Shown here in pieces: positions 23,157 through 30,287 of a stretch of DNA of 64,000 bases. Positions within the stretch are counted from its first letter, which is position 1. Each line of letters begins with the position of its first letter. Both the position numbers and the translations under genes were made by a program. The stretch is from Caldithrix abyssi DSM 13497 (GTDB lineage: Bacteria > Calditrichota > Calditrichia > Calditrichales > Calditrichaceae): contig NZ_CP018099.1 in assembly GCF_001886815.1 (NCBI RefSeq), forward strand, positions 4,276,501 to 4,340,500, given 5' to 3'. The notes below the pieces were generated by a model. That model had not been told where the DNA came from. It made no database searches and was given only the letters and a program-made list of their open reading frames with translations.

Positions 23157-25355
23157 CTAAATCACTTTTTTTTTCGTCTTTAATCTTTCATCTTTCATCT
23201 TTAATCTTTCTTCTTCCCAGGCCTTCCGCTCAAACTCCCAAACAAAAATCGGTTCTTCCGGCTCCGCCTCTTTCTCTTTTTCCGCCGCCGCCACCAACTG
23301 CCCAATAACCGTCTGCCCATCCTCTTTAATCTTTCCTCTTTCATCTTTAATCTTTAATCTTTCATCTTTAATCTTATCCCCAACGCCCGCATTCAACAAA
23401 ACCTCGCCCACCTGCGCCGTCTCTTTCTTTAACCGCGCCTGCGCTTCTAACTGCCTGCGCAAAAGCGCTTTATCCGCCTCCGTGCCCAATATCGCCGCCG
23501 CCGGATGCACGCGCTCCGGTAAAGTCGCCTCGCAAATAAATTCGCCCGTGGGCTCAAAAACCAATATCTTTTCCGGATACATCCAATCGTATTTAATTAC
23601 CACAGCTTCGCGCCGCCCGTAAAGCGCTTCGTTCCAGTAAAATCGATTGTTAAACCGGATGCCGTTGCGTTGAATGGTGGTCCGCCGTTCTTCCATCATC
23701 AAAAAATGCAGCTTTTCAAAATCAATCAGGCGGCTTTCATAATCCGGCAGGGCTTTTAGTTTTTTGGCGCTCTCTTCAAAAACCTGCAAAGGCGAATATC
23801 CCTTAAAATACCCGTCCTGATGCGGCCGTTGCGCGTATTCTAAAATCCACTCGTACAAATAATGGTAAACCGCAGCCAGCTCCGGCGCCTGCCCGCCGGT
23901 TAACGCCTTATAAGCGTTCACGTGCGCCTTTTCATTGCGCAAAAGCCGCGCCGGTTTATTCTCAATATTGTTGCCGATGTAAGTGGTCAATCGCCGCTCA
24001 AATTCGCCAAACGCGCCAAAAAATCGTTCCACCGTTTTGCTCTGTCCGTGGTAAGCTTTGGCGATAATCGTTTTTATCCCTAACCGTTCGTATAAACCTT
24101 TTAGCCCCGTTTGCTCAAAATCGTGAACGCCCGTAAAATATTGCCCCCTAAAAGCCCGCCCGTTATCGATGTAAACCGCCCGAGGAATAAATCCCTTATC
24201 TTCGCCCAGCAATTTGCCCATAAGCAATATAGACCGCCGCAGCGCTCCGCTTATCGCCATCGTGTTTTCCGTGGGCATAATTTCAAACCCCATCGGCAAG
24301 CCGCATTTCATATCGTAAAAAACAATTAATTGCATCCTCTTTGTCTTGCCCGTAAACGGATTAATGATTTCAAAATTCAAAACATGACCGTCCGCCACAA
24401 AAATGTCACCCACTTCAATTTTGGAATAATCGCGCATTACAAACGGCGCCAGCTCGTCGTTAAGCTTTTTCCCGCCATAGCGCGTAAAGGTGTAAATGGG
24501 TAAATTTTCCGCAATCCATTTGCGCCCATAGCGGTAAAACGTAATATCGCTTTGCGCAAATGCAATGCCTTTAAGGCGCATCTCTTCTTTTGCTAAGCGA
24601 ATGGCTTCTTTTAAGGGCGGTTTATTAGGGCTTAAAATGTGGCTTATCAAAATAGCGCTTTGTTCCGCGCTAATAGAACTCTGGCTGGGCGATTTGTACC
24701 GGTCTTCTAAAGCGTCCGGTATTTTACCACCGGCCTCCCACTGTTTGCGCCACCGCTCGATAGTTGCATAACTAACCGGCCCTAAAATATTGTAAACCTG
24801 ATCAAAATAGCGCTTTTCATTATAAAGCTTTAAAAACGTCTCTTTGGCTTGTTTAATCTTCCCCCGTCCAAACCCGGCGCAATATTTAGCGTAAGCGCTC
24901 AACAAATCGTGCCGCGCCAGCGCCTTCGCACTAACCGTCATTCTGAACGGAGCGCAGCGTAATGAAGAATCCTTTTCATCTTTAATCTTTAATCTTTCAT
25001 CTTTAATCTTCACTTCCCAATACCGCGCCTGCGCCTCCACCGGCAAGCTACTAAGCGCAATTTCATACCGCTTACCGCCGCGCCCGGTTACCTCACGTGT
25101 GACAAATTGTCCGTCCTTTATTTTTTTTTGTATTGCTCGTTTAGTTATGCCTAAAAGGTTCGCACTTTCATTAACGCTCAACCAAATATCATTATTATTT
25201 AATTTGTTGTTTTTTATTTGACTTATCGAACTGCGAACTTTATTTGAGCAGTTCTCACTTAAGTTCGCACTTTCATCTAAAAAAGTGCGAACCAATTCCT
25301 CGTTCCCAATTCCCAATTTTTCTGTGTCTTTCGGTGTTCTTCGCTGGCTTTTCAT
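23157..25355 (-). CDS. MuA-like DDE transposase
   Basis: 732 residues. N-terminal Mu-type winged HTH (WLSVNESANLLGITKRAIQK), end-binding HTHs, then an RNase-H-like core with D in IFVADGHVLNFE near 350, D in VYIDNGRAFRGQ near 405 and E in GQSKTVERFFGAFGE near 448, then the Mu-transposase C-terminal barrel. Two low-complexity segments, around 113-140 (KIKDERLKIKDEKDSSL) and in the C-terminal linker, are translated host simple repeats that keep the frame. Catalyses replicative transposition with MuB. Overlaps the CII-like gene by ATGA. Confidence 0.93.
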   Translation of the reverse strand: MKSQRRTPKDTEKLGIGNEELVRTFLDESANLSENCSNKVRSSISQIKNNKLNNNDIWLSVNESANLLGITKRAIQKKIKDGQFVTREVTGRGGKRYEIALSSLPVEAQARYWEVKIKDERLKIKDEKDSSLRCAPFRMTVSAKALARHDLLSAYAKYCAGFGRGKIKQAKETFLKLYNEKRYFDQVYNILGPVSYATIERWRKQWEAGGKIPDALEDRYKSPSQSSISAEQSAILISHILSPNKPPLKEAIRLAKEEMRLKGIAFAQSDITFYRYGRKWIAENLPIYTFTRYGGKKLNDELAPFVMRDYSKIEVGDIFVADGHVLNFEIINPFTGKTKRMQLIVFYDMKCGLPMGFEIMPTENTMAISGALRRSILLMGKLLGEDKGFIPRAVYIDNGRAFRGQYFTGVHDFEQTGLKGLYERLGIKTIIAKAYHGQSKTVERFFGAFGEFERRLTTYIGNNIENKPARLLRNEKAHVNAYKALTGGQAPELAAVYHYLYEWILEYAQRPHQDGYFKGYSPLQVFEESAKKLKALPDYESRLIDFEKLHFLMMEERRTTIQRNGIRFNNRFYWNEALYGRREAVVIKYDWMYPEKILVFEPTGEFICEATLPERVHPAAAILGTEADKALLRRQLEAQARLKKETAQVGEVLLNAGVGDKIKDERLKIKDERGKIKEDGQTVIGQLVAAAEKEKEAEPEEPIFVWEFERKAWEEERLKMKDERLKTKKKVI
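24948..25013. repeat. Compound repeat inserted in frame within MuA
   Basis: A palindrome-like mobile repeat (reading SSLRCAPFRMT in the gene) next to AAAGATTAAAGATGAAAG units (reading KIKDERLKIKDEK). The frame is kept, adding about 28 residues between MuA subdomains. Confidence 0.65.
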
Positions 25356-25819
25356 ATGTCAAGCTCCAATTGCCCTTTAGCCTTTTTATGGCAATAGCGC
25401 TCGGCCCGCGCGCTTTGTTCTAAAACCTCGTTCAAAGCCGCCGTGGCCTTTTCGTAATTCTTAGAGGTGGGCTCGCTAAGGAACAGCTTTAAGGCGTGCG
25501 TCGCCCTGGTCGCCGCGTGCTGGTAATCGTCCACCATGTCAATCTCATCGCCCTTAAAGCCCTTAAAGCGCGGTTCCCGCACTAAAATAAAGCCGCACAA
25601 GCGCGCTAAGTGCTTTAAAATGTTGTAGTTTCTGGTGGTGCGCATCAGCGGCACCAGGTACTCTAAAGGGAATTTCACCCCGCTGCCGTCTAAGGGCATG
25701 CCCGCACGGTAAAGGTAATTGGCGCTAATGCCCATCTCGTCGGCAATCTGTTCCACCGGCTTTTTCCCGCGGTGGATCGTTTCGTAAAGCAAATTTTTAA
25801 TGGTTGTGTAAGGACTCAT
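25352..25819 (-). CDS. CII-like phage regulator
   Basis: 155 residues. N-terminal HTH (TIKNLLYETIHRGKKPVEQI, ADEMGISANYLYRAGMPLDG), then LEYLVPLMRTTRNYNILKHL and a helical C-terminus. Matches phage regulatory CII family proteins. Lies between the Cro-like gene and MuA, where Mu has ner. Homologous throughout to the prophage 2 gene. Confidence 0.78.
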   Translation of the reverse strand: MSPYTTIKNLLYETIHRGKKPVEQIADEMGISANYLYRAGMPLDGSGVKFPLEYLVPLMRTTRNYNILKHLARLCGFILVREPRFKGFKGDEIDMVDDYQHAATRATHALKLFLSEPTSKNYEKATAALNEVLEQSARAERYCHKKAKGQLELDI

Positions 25820-25885
25820 TAAAAACCCCTGCCGGTTTTTTTAATTGCTTTGCCTTTTATTTATCTTTAAAATAAAAAAAGGGCC

Positions 25886-26056
25886 TTACGCGGCTTTACC
25901 GCGCAATTCCCGGTTAATCAGTTCTTTGATAGCCTTTTCATACTTTTCGCTGCGCCGTTTGCCGGTTAGCAGCATGTGCACGTAGGCGGGCGTAATGCCC
26001 AGCTTGCGCGCAATTTCGGATTGGTTGACCATTTTATGATTTTTAAGGATTGGCAT
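25886..26056 (-). CDS. Cro-like helix-turn-helix protein (56 aa)
   Basis: 56 residues: HKMVNQSEIARKLGITPAYV, HMLLTGKRRSEKYEKAI. Classic HTH with the recognition helix ITPAYVHMLLTGKR. Closely matches the 56-residue prophage 2 protein. Divergent from the repressor, so it should be the first gene of the early (lytic) operon and work like Mu Ner or lambda Cro. Confidence 0.75.
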   Translation of the reverse strand: MPILKNHKMVNQSEIARKLGITPAYVHMLLTGKRRSEKYEKAIKELINRELRGKAA

Positions 26057-26121
26057 AACGTCGTCCTTTTTATTTTAAAATTATTGTTATTGTTTTTTAA
26101 CTAATATAATTGCAAAGTGTG
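26057..26121. promoter_or_regulatory. Repressor/Cro divergent control region
   Basis: A 65-base AT-rich gap between the divergent Cro-like and CI-like genes. TTGCAAA occurs at 26111 and again inside the repressor gene at 26139 and 26145 (as a dyad TTGCAAAATGCAA), which could be operators. Two early promoters are expected here; elements were not assigned. Confidence 0.4.
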
Positions 26122-26595
26122 ATGATGTCAAGAAAAAAATTGCAAAATGCAAATATTATTTTAGGAAGACTGAAAAAAGCTTATAACTTAAAAAAAGATA
26201 TTGAATTAGCTAATTTTCTTGGTGTTAAACAAAGTACTTTAGCAACTTGGAAATTAAGAAATACCATAGATTATGATTTAATTATTGCGAAATGCAATGA
26301 CATTAATCTTAATTGGCTTCTCACCGGTCAGGGCAGCATGTTCCTGCAGCCGTCGCCGCCGCCTACCGTAAATGAGCACGCCCAGGCGTACCAAGCAAAA
26401 GAGCAGGAAATAGAGCGCTTAAAGCAAGAAATAACCAACTTAAAAGCAGAGCTAAAAAAAATGGATCAGGAAGAAGAAAAGGATACAGCTCACTTGCAAG
26501 CTCTTCAGGCTAAAATTAGAGAACTTGAGCTTGAGAATAGAGAGCTTATTGGTCAAATAAAAATCCTTAAAGAATTGCTTTTAAAGAAGGCTTAA
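26122..26595 (+). CDS. CI-type repressor with coiled-coil C-terminus
   Basis: About 157 residues. N-terminal CI-repressor HTH (NIILGRLKKAYNLKKDIELA, NFLGVKQSTLATWKLRNT, DYDLIIAKCNDINLNWLLTG). The C-terminal half is a coiled coil (KEQEIERLKQEITNLKAELK; LQALQAKIRELELENREL), with no LexA-type S24 peptidase. So oligomerisation is by coiled coil, and induction by RecA-stimulated self-cleavage is unlikely. Start set at the adjacent ATGs. Related to the prophage 2 repressor. Confidence 0.82.
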   Translation: MMSRKKLQNANIILGRLKKAYNLKKDIELANFLGVKQSTLATWKLRNTIDYDLIIAKCNDINLNWLLTGQGSMFLQPSPPPTVNEHAQAYQAKEQEIERLKQEITNLKAELKKMDQEEEKDTAHLQALQAKIRELELENRELIGQIKILKELLLKKA

Positions 26596-26640
26596 ACATC
26601 ATTTTTAACCATGATTAAACGCCCGTGGAACGGCTTTTTA

Positions 26641-26789
26641 AATTTCTCAAACCAAGTGAAATTTCTGTGTATTTATTTAAAAATTCGGCTAAATTTCTCA
26701 AACTTAATTTTTATGGATAAAAACAAATATTTTAATAACTTAAATATATTTTCTCATTTCTCAAACTAATTGAAAAATAACAAAAAACA
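26641..26789. promoter_or_regulatory. Transposase-binding end of prophage 1 (repressor side)
   Basis: Three copies of AATTTCTCAAAC or ATTTCTCAAAC at 26641, 26692 and 26756, spaced 51 and 64 bases, end 23 bases before the phage terminus (terminal CA at 26788-26789). This matches the multi-site ends bound by MuA. Host sequence begins at 26790 in the histidine kinase frame. Confidence 0.75.
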
Positions 26790-27149
26790 TTTACCGCGGA
26801 TTTTCAAGGTCTGGCGCGCGTCCTTTCCAATCTTTTGCAAAACGCCATTGAGCATGCGCCGCGCTATGGTAAAGTTGAACTAAGCGTTTCAATGGGCAAA
26901 AAAGCTTTGCGTTTTTCTGTGAAAGATAATGGTCCTGGCATTCCAAAGGAGGCGCAGCAGTTAATCTTTGAAAAATTTGTGCGCATTGGTAAATTTGAAG
27001 AGAGCGAAGACGGAAATATCGGACTTGGTCTGGCCATTGCCCGTGAAATTGTCAATAAACATGGTGGCAAGTTGTGGGTCGAAAGCGCGCCAGGCAGAGG
27101 CAGCGAATTTTTCTTTGAAATTCCATTAAACCTGAAACAGGAAACTTAA
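26790..27149 (+). pseudogene. Sensor histidine kinase, C-terminal fragment cut by prophage
   Basis: The frame is open from the phage junction: FQGLARVLSNLLQNAIEHAP (N box), DNGPGIPKEAQQLIFEKFVR (G1/F), GNIGLGLAIAREIVNKHGG (G2). These are the ATP-binding motifs of the HATPase domain. The sensor and dimerisation domains are missing; they should lie past the other end of the prophage. The stop is two bases before the response regulator ATG, so the two formed an operon. A TTG could start a short product, but kinase activity is lost. Confidence 0.88.
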
Positions 27150-27151
27150 AA

Positions 27152-28480
27152 ATGGCAAAAGAAAAACCCAGCGTTCTGGTAGTGGATGATGAAGCCAATA
27201 TCCTTAAAACCATGACTATTTGTCTGGAAGAAATTGGTCTGAATGTAACCAGTTGCCAGCGTCCGCAAGAAGCCCTGCAGCGCATTGTGAAACAGTCATT
27301 TGACCTGGCGTTTGTAGATTTGAAGATGCGCCCCATCGATGGATTAAAAGTGCTAAAAGAAATCAAAACCTTTTCTCCGGAGACAACCGTGGTCATAATC
27401 ACCGCTCACGGCTCCATCGAAAGCGCCGTGGAAGCCATGAAAGAAGGCGCTTTCCATTATCTGCAAAAGCCTTTTGATTACCTAGAGTTACAGATTCTGG
27501 CACAGAAAGCGCTGGAATACCACCGCTTACGGAAGGAAGTTGAAAATTATCGCGCGCAACTACGGCAACTGACCGGCACCGAAAACATCATTACGCGCCA
27601 TAAAAAAATGCTTGAGAACATTCAAATGGCTAAACGTATTGCCGCAACCGACCTTTCGGTGTTGATTGAAGGAGAAAGCGGAACCGGCAAAGAGTTGTTC
27701 GCCCAACTGATTTATCAGCACAGTGATCGCCGAGACAAACCCTTTATCAAAATCAATTGCGCAGCATTGCCTGACAATTTGCTGGAAAGCGAACTTTTTG
27801 GACATGTAAAGGGCGCGTTTACCGGCGCGATTAAAGATCGTAAAGGGCGGTTTGAATTAGCCGATGGGGGCACCATCTTCCTGGATGAAATAGGCGAACT
27901 TTCTCCTTCTTTGCAGGCTAAATTGCTGCGCGTTTTGCAGCAAAAAGAATTTGAACGATTAGGCGAGAGTAAAAGCAGAAAAGTCGATGTGCGCATCATT
28001 GCCGCTACCAATAAAAATCTGGAACAGGCCATGGCCGAAGGCAACTTTCGCAAGGATTTGTTTTACCGATTGAACACCGTGCGCATCAAACTGCCGCCTT
28101 TACGTGAACAACCTGAAGATATCATGCTTTTGGTCCAATATTTTCTGGAACAATTCTCGGAGGGCCAAAAAATTGAACTGGCCCCTCCCGTGGTGAAAGC
28201 CTTTAAATCCTACCGCTGGAGCGGCAATGTGCGCGAACTGGAGAACGTTATTAAACGGGCCATAGCGTTGGCTAAAACTAATACCATTGAATTAAACGAC
28301 CTGCCGGAAGAGGTACGTTTTGCCCTGGAAAAACCGGTCAGACCACTATCACTGGAAGAAATGGAAAAACAACATATTAAAAAGGTTCTGCAAATCGCCA
28401 AAGATTTGAATGAAGCCGCAGAAATTTTAGGTATTGATCCCGCCACTTTATGGCGCAAAAGAAAACGTTATGACCTTTAG
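27152..28480 (+). CDS. Sigma-54-dependent response regulator (NtrC family)
   Basis: 442 residues. Receiver domain 1-120 with phospho-acceptor Asp in FDLAFVDLKMRPIDG, Thr/Ser and Lys (HYLQKPFDYLE) conserved. AAA+ domain about 135-375: Walker A GESGTGKELF, GAFTGA loop (GHVKGAFTGAIKDRKG) for sigma-54 contact, Walker B GGTIFLDEIGEL, R-finger YRLNTVRIKLPPLRE. C-terminal Fis-type HTH (LNEAAEILGIDPATLWRKRK). With its kinase gene broken, it may be unregulated or controlled by another kinase. Confidence 0.96.
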   Translation: MAKEKPSVLVVDDEANILKTMTICLEEIGLNVTSCQRPQEALQRIVKQSFDLAFVDLKMRPIDGLKVLKEIKTFSPETTVVIITAHGSIESAVEAMKEGAFHYLQKPFDYLELQILAQKALEYHRLRKEVENYRAQLRQLTGTENIITRHKKMLENIQMAKRIAATDLSVLIEGESGTGKELFAQLIYQHSDRRDKPFIKINCAALPDNLLESELFGHVKGAFTGAIKDRKGRFELADGGTIFLDEIGELSPSLQAKLLRVLQQKEFERLGESKSRKVDVRIIAATNKNLEQAMAEGNFRKDLFYRLNTVRIKLPPLREQPEDIMLLVQYFLEQFSEGQKIELAPPVVKAFKSYRWSGNVRELENVIKRAIALAKTNTIELNDLPEEVRFALEKPVRPLSLEEMEKQHIKKVLQIAKDLNEAAEILGIDPATLWRKRKRYDL

Positions 28481-28566
28481 AGGTACATTGCATTTTTCAA
28501 TCCATTGTTAAGTATTTAAAATTAAATAGATTGCACACACCTGTTTCTGTGTATCGTTAAAATTGT

Positions 28567-28581
28567 CTTGCAAAATGCAAG
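28567..28581. promoter_or_regulatory. Candidate regulator-binding site (CTTGCA AAA TGCAAG)
   Basis: Perfect 6-bp inverted repeat with a 3-base spacer, about 80 bases before the likely sigma-54 promoter. Its distance and symmetry fit an upstream activator site for the NtrC-type regulator encoded just before it. Confidence 0.5.
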
Positions 28582-28647
28582 ATAAAAGAAAGCTCCTCAA
28601 TTTCAGCAAAAGCATTAATCTTTTAAAAACCAATCTCTTAGCCTCTT

Positions 28648-28663
28648 TGGCATGTTTTTGGCC
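28648..28663 (+). promoter_or_regulatory. Candidate sigma-54 promoter (-24/-12) for tonB
   Basis: TTGGCATG-TTTT-TGGC has the GG at -24 and GC at -12 with exactly ten bases between. It resembles TGGCACG-N4-TTGCA with two deviations. The transcription start would be around 28673, about 35 bases before the tonB ATG. Confidence 0.55.
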
Positions 28664-28707
28664 TCATTTTAGATGAAATGGATTAGTTTCATTTAACAGG
28701 AGGCAAG

Positions 28708-29322
28708 ATGATGTCAAGCAACAAACTAAAAGAACAGTATCGCCGTGTTCTGGAATCGGCCTTTATTGTAACTTTTATCATGCTGATTTTTACCTTTTAT
28801 TCATTCCGACAATTTGAGCATAAGAGCGATCTGCCGCCCATACCGGTATTTACTCTGGAAGCAGTAGATGTTCCGATTACCAGAATGCCCAAAAAGCAAC
28901 CGCCACCGCCCAAACCTTCCTTTCCCGTGGAGGCAGAGGATGACGATTTTCTGGATGAAGTACCTATAGATTTGTTCGAAGCGCCGGATTTATCGCTAAG
29001 CGAACTGCCGCCGCCCCCTGCCGACGATGAACCTGAAATCTTCGAGTATATTGCGGTATCGCAAAAGCCCAAACCGGTCAAACAGGTTAAACCGATCTAT
29101 CCTGATCTGGCGCGGAAAGCAGGCGTGGAGGGAACGGTTGTAGTGCGTATTTTAATTGACACAAAAGGAAATGTCGAAAAAGCAGAAATTTTTAAGTCCA
29201 TTCCTATGCTTGATGAAGCTGCGCTTGCGGCGGCGAAACAGTTCAAATTTATTCCGGGAAAGCAGCGTGACAAATACGTCAAAGTGTGGATGGCCATTCC
29301 CTTTACCTTCAGGCTCAAATGA
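28708..29322 (+). CDS. tonB: TonB-family energy transducer
   Basis: 204 residues. One N-terminal membrane helix (AFIVTFIMLIFTFYSF), a periplasmic proline-rich and acidic stretch (KKQPPPPKPSFPVEAEDDD), and the TonB C-terminal domain (PVKQVKPIYPDLARKAGVEG, TVVVRILIDTKGNVEKAEIF, LDEAALAAAKQFKFIPGK). Couples proton motive force to outer membrane receptors, so the host has an outer membrane. AGGAGG precedes two adjacent ATGs. Probably driven by the sigma-54 promoter. Confidence 0.93.
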   Translation: MMSSNKLKEQYRRVLESAFIVTFIMLIFTFYSFRQFEHKSDLPPIPVFTLEAVDVPITRMPKKQPPPPKPSFPVEAEDDDFLDEVPIDLFEAPDLSLSELPPPPADDEPEIFEYIAVSQKPKPVKQVKPIYPDLARKAGVEGTVVVRILIDTKGNVEKAEIFKSIPMLDEAALAAAKQFKFIPGKQRDKYVKVWMAIPFTFRLK

Positions 29323-29889
29323 TTGCATTACAACGATTTCATTTTCCGGGATCATTCTTGTGATTACATTGACTCTGAATATTTTTTTTCTTAAATACAG
29401 CTTGAATTTGAATAAAGACAAAATAGCGGTGACAACGTTTCATTTAATTCACGAACCTCCGGATGACCATCTTTAAGCTTTTTCTGGCGATTAAATCAAC
29501 GGTGTCGGATTGGGAAATGTGGTTTTGAACATCTGTTTTTAGAGAGGAATAAGGAGCGCTCTGTCAGAGCGCTCCGATCCGCGGTGGAAAGCTGGCCCGG
29601 GGCAACGCCCCGGGCCTTCCATTTCTCCCCCTCAGGCCCCGGTAACCGTATTTTTTTCACGACAGGCAAATTATTCCGGCTCTGCTGATTCCCCCCTTTG
29701 CTCTTTTTTCGCTAACGCGCCAGAGGGAACCAGGTGGCGCATATTTAGCCAGTATCACAAGCTAGTCAAATTAATTCTAACGCAGCAAAGCTGCAACCAA
29801 AATCAATCGCAAAGGGTGCAAAGTAATTTTCTCGCAGGTTACGCCAATAACCGCAGAAAAAGATTAAACAAATTATTCTGAGATCAAAG

Positions 29890-29982
29890 CTAAGCAAATC
29901 GGCACAATTTACGCCCCTTCTCTTTTTTAAAGAGAAGGGGCTGGGGGATGAGTTTTTAAAACAGCACAAAAATTTTCAAATC
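29890..29982. repeat. 93-bp direct repeat, copy 1
   Basis: Starts CTAAGCAAATCGGCACAATT, contains hairpin CCCCTTCTCTTT/AAAGAGAAGGGG and ends TTTTCAAATC. About one mismatch to the copy at 30187. Followed by an uninterrupted version of the IS1182 target site. Confidence 0.85.
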
Positions 29983-30186
29983 ACGCCCGGGCGGGACTAG
30001 ATCTTTCAGAAGAAGTATCCTAAGGCAGCGTAGCCGCAACCAAAAACGAATCACCAAAAGCGCAAAGAAGCCACAAGGAGCACAAAGATTTTTTCACGCA
30101 AACCCTTCTGTCCAGCGTCAACTGAAAAGGGAACGCCAGGATCGAAAAGAAAAAATAGAACGGTATCTCAACATGTAAGACGAAAA

Positions 30187-30279
30187 CTAAGCAAATCGGC
30201 ACAATTTACGCCCCTTCTCTTTTTTAAAGAGAAGGGGCTGGGGGATGAGTTTTTAAAACAGCTCAAAAATTTTCAAATC
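30187..30279. repeat. 93-bp direct repeat, copy 2
   Basis: Same unit as at 29890. The IS1182-like element sits just after it. Confidence 0.85.
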
Positions 30280-30287
30280 CCGTCAGG

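Larger units (their letters stand above)
1..26789. mobile_element. Mu-like prophage 1 (partial, repressor end at right)
   Basis: Transposable prophage recognised by a MuA-type DDE transposase, MuB ATPase, Gam, GemA, a DUF935 portal, a MuF head protein, lysis genes and tail genes. The repressor-proximal end lies where phage sequence (terminal CA after three AATTTCTCAAAC repeats) meets an interrupted histidine kinase frame. The tail-distal end is outside the window. Late genes are on two strands, unlike canonical Mu. Integrase, attachment-site tRNA and cos features are absent, as expected for a transposing phage. Confidence 0.92.
29323..30287. other. Gene-free, repeat-rich intergenic region
   Basis: No credible gene. 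Contains two strong hairpins (GGAGCGCTCTG/CAGAGCGCTCC at 29553-29575 and GGCCCGGGGC/GCCCCGGGCC at 29595-29616), then two copies of a 93-base direct repeat and host-style simple sequence (CAAAGAAGCCACAAGGAGCA). Ends at the IS1182-like element. Confidence 0.7.

Noticed and set aside
29152-29476. ORFs over the end of tonB
   Set aside because: Both-strand shadows of the TonB C-terminal domain with no ribosome sites.
29553-29616. Two GC-rich hairpins as terminators
   Set aside because: Stems are strong but neither is followed by a T run, and no gene ends nearby; listed as hairpins only.
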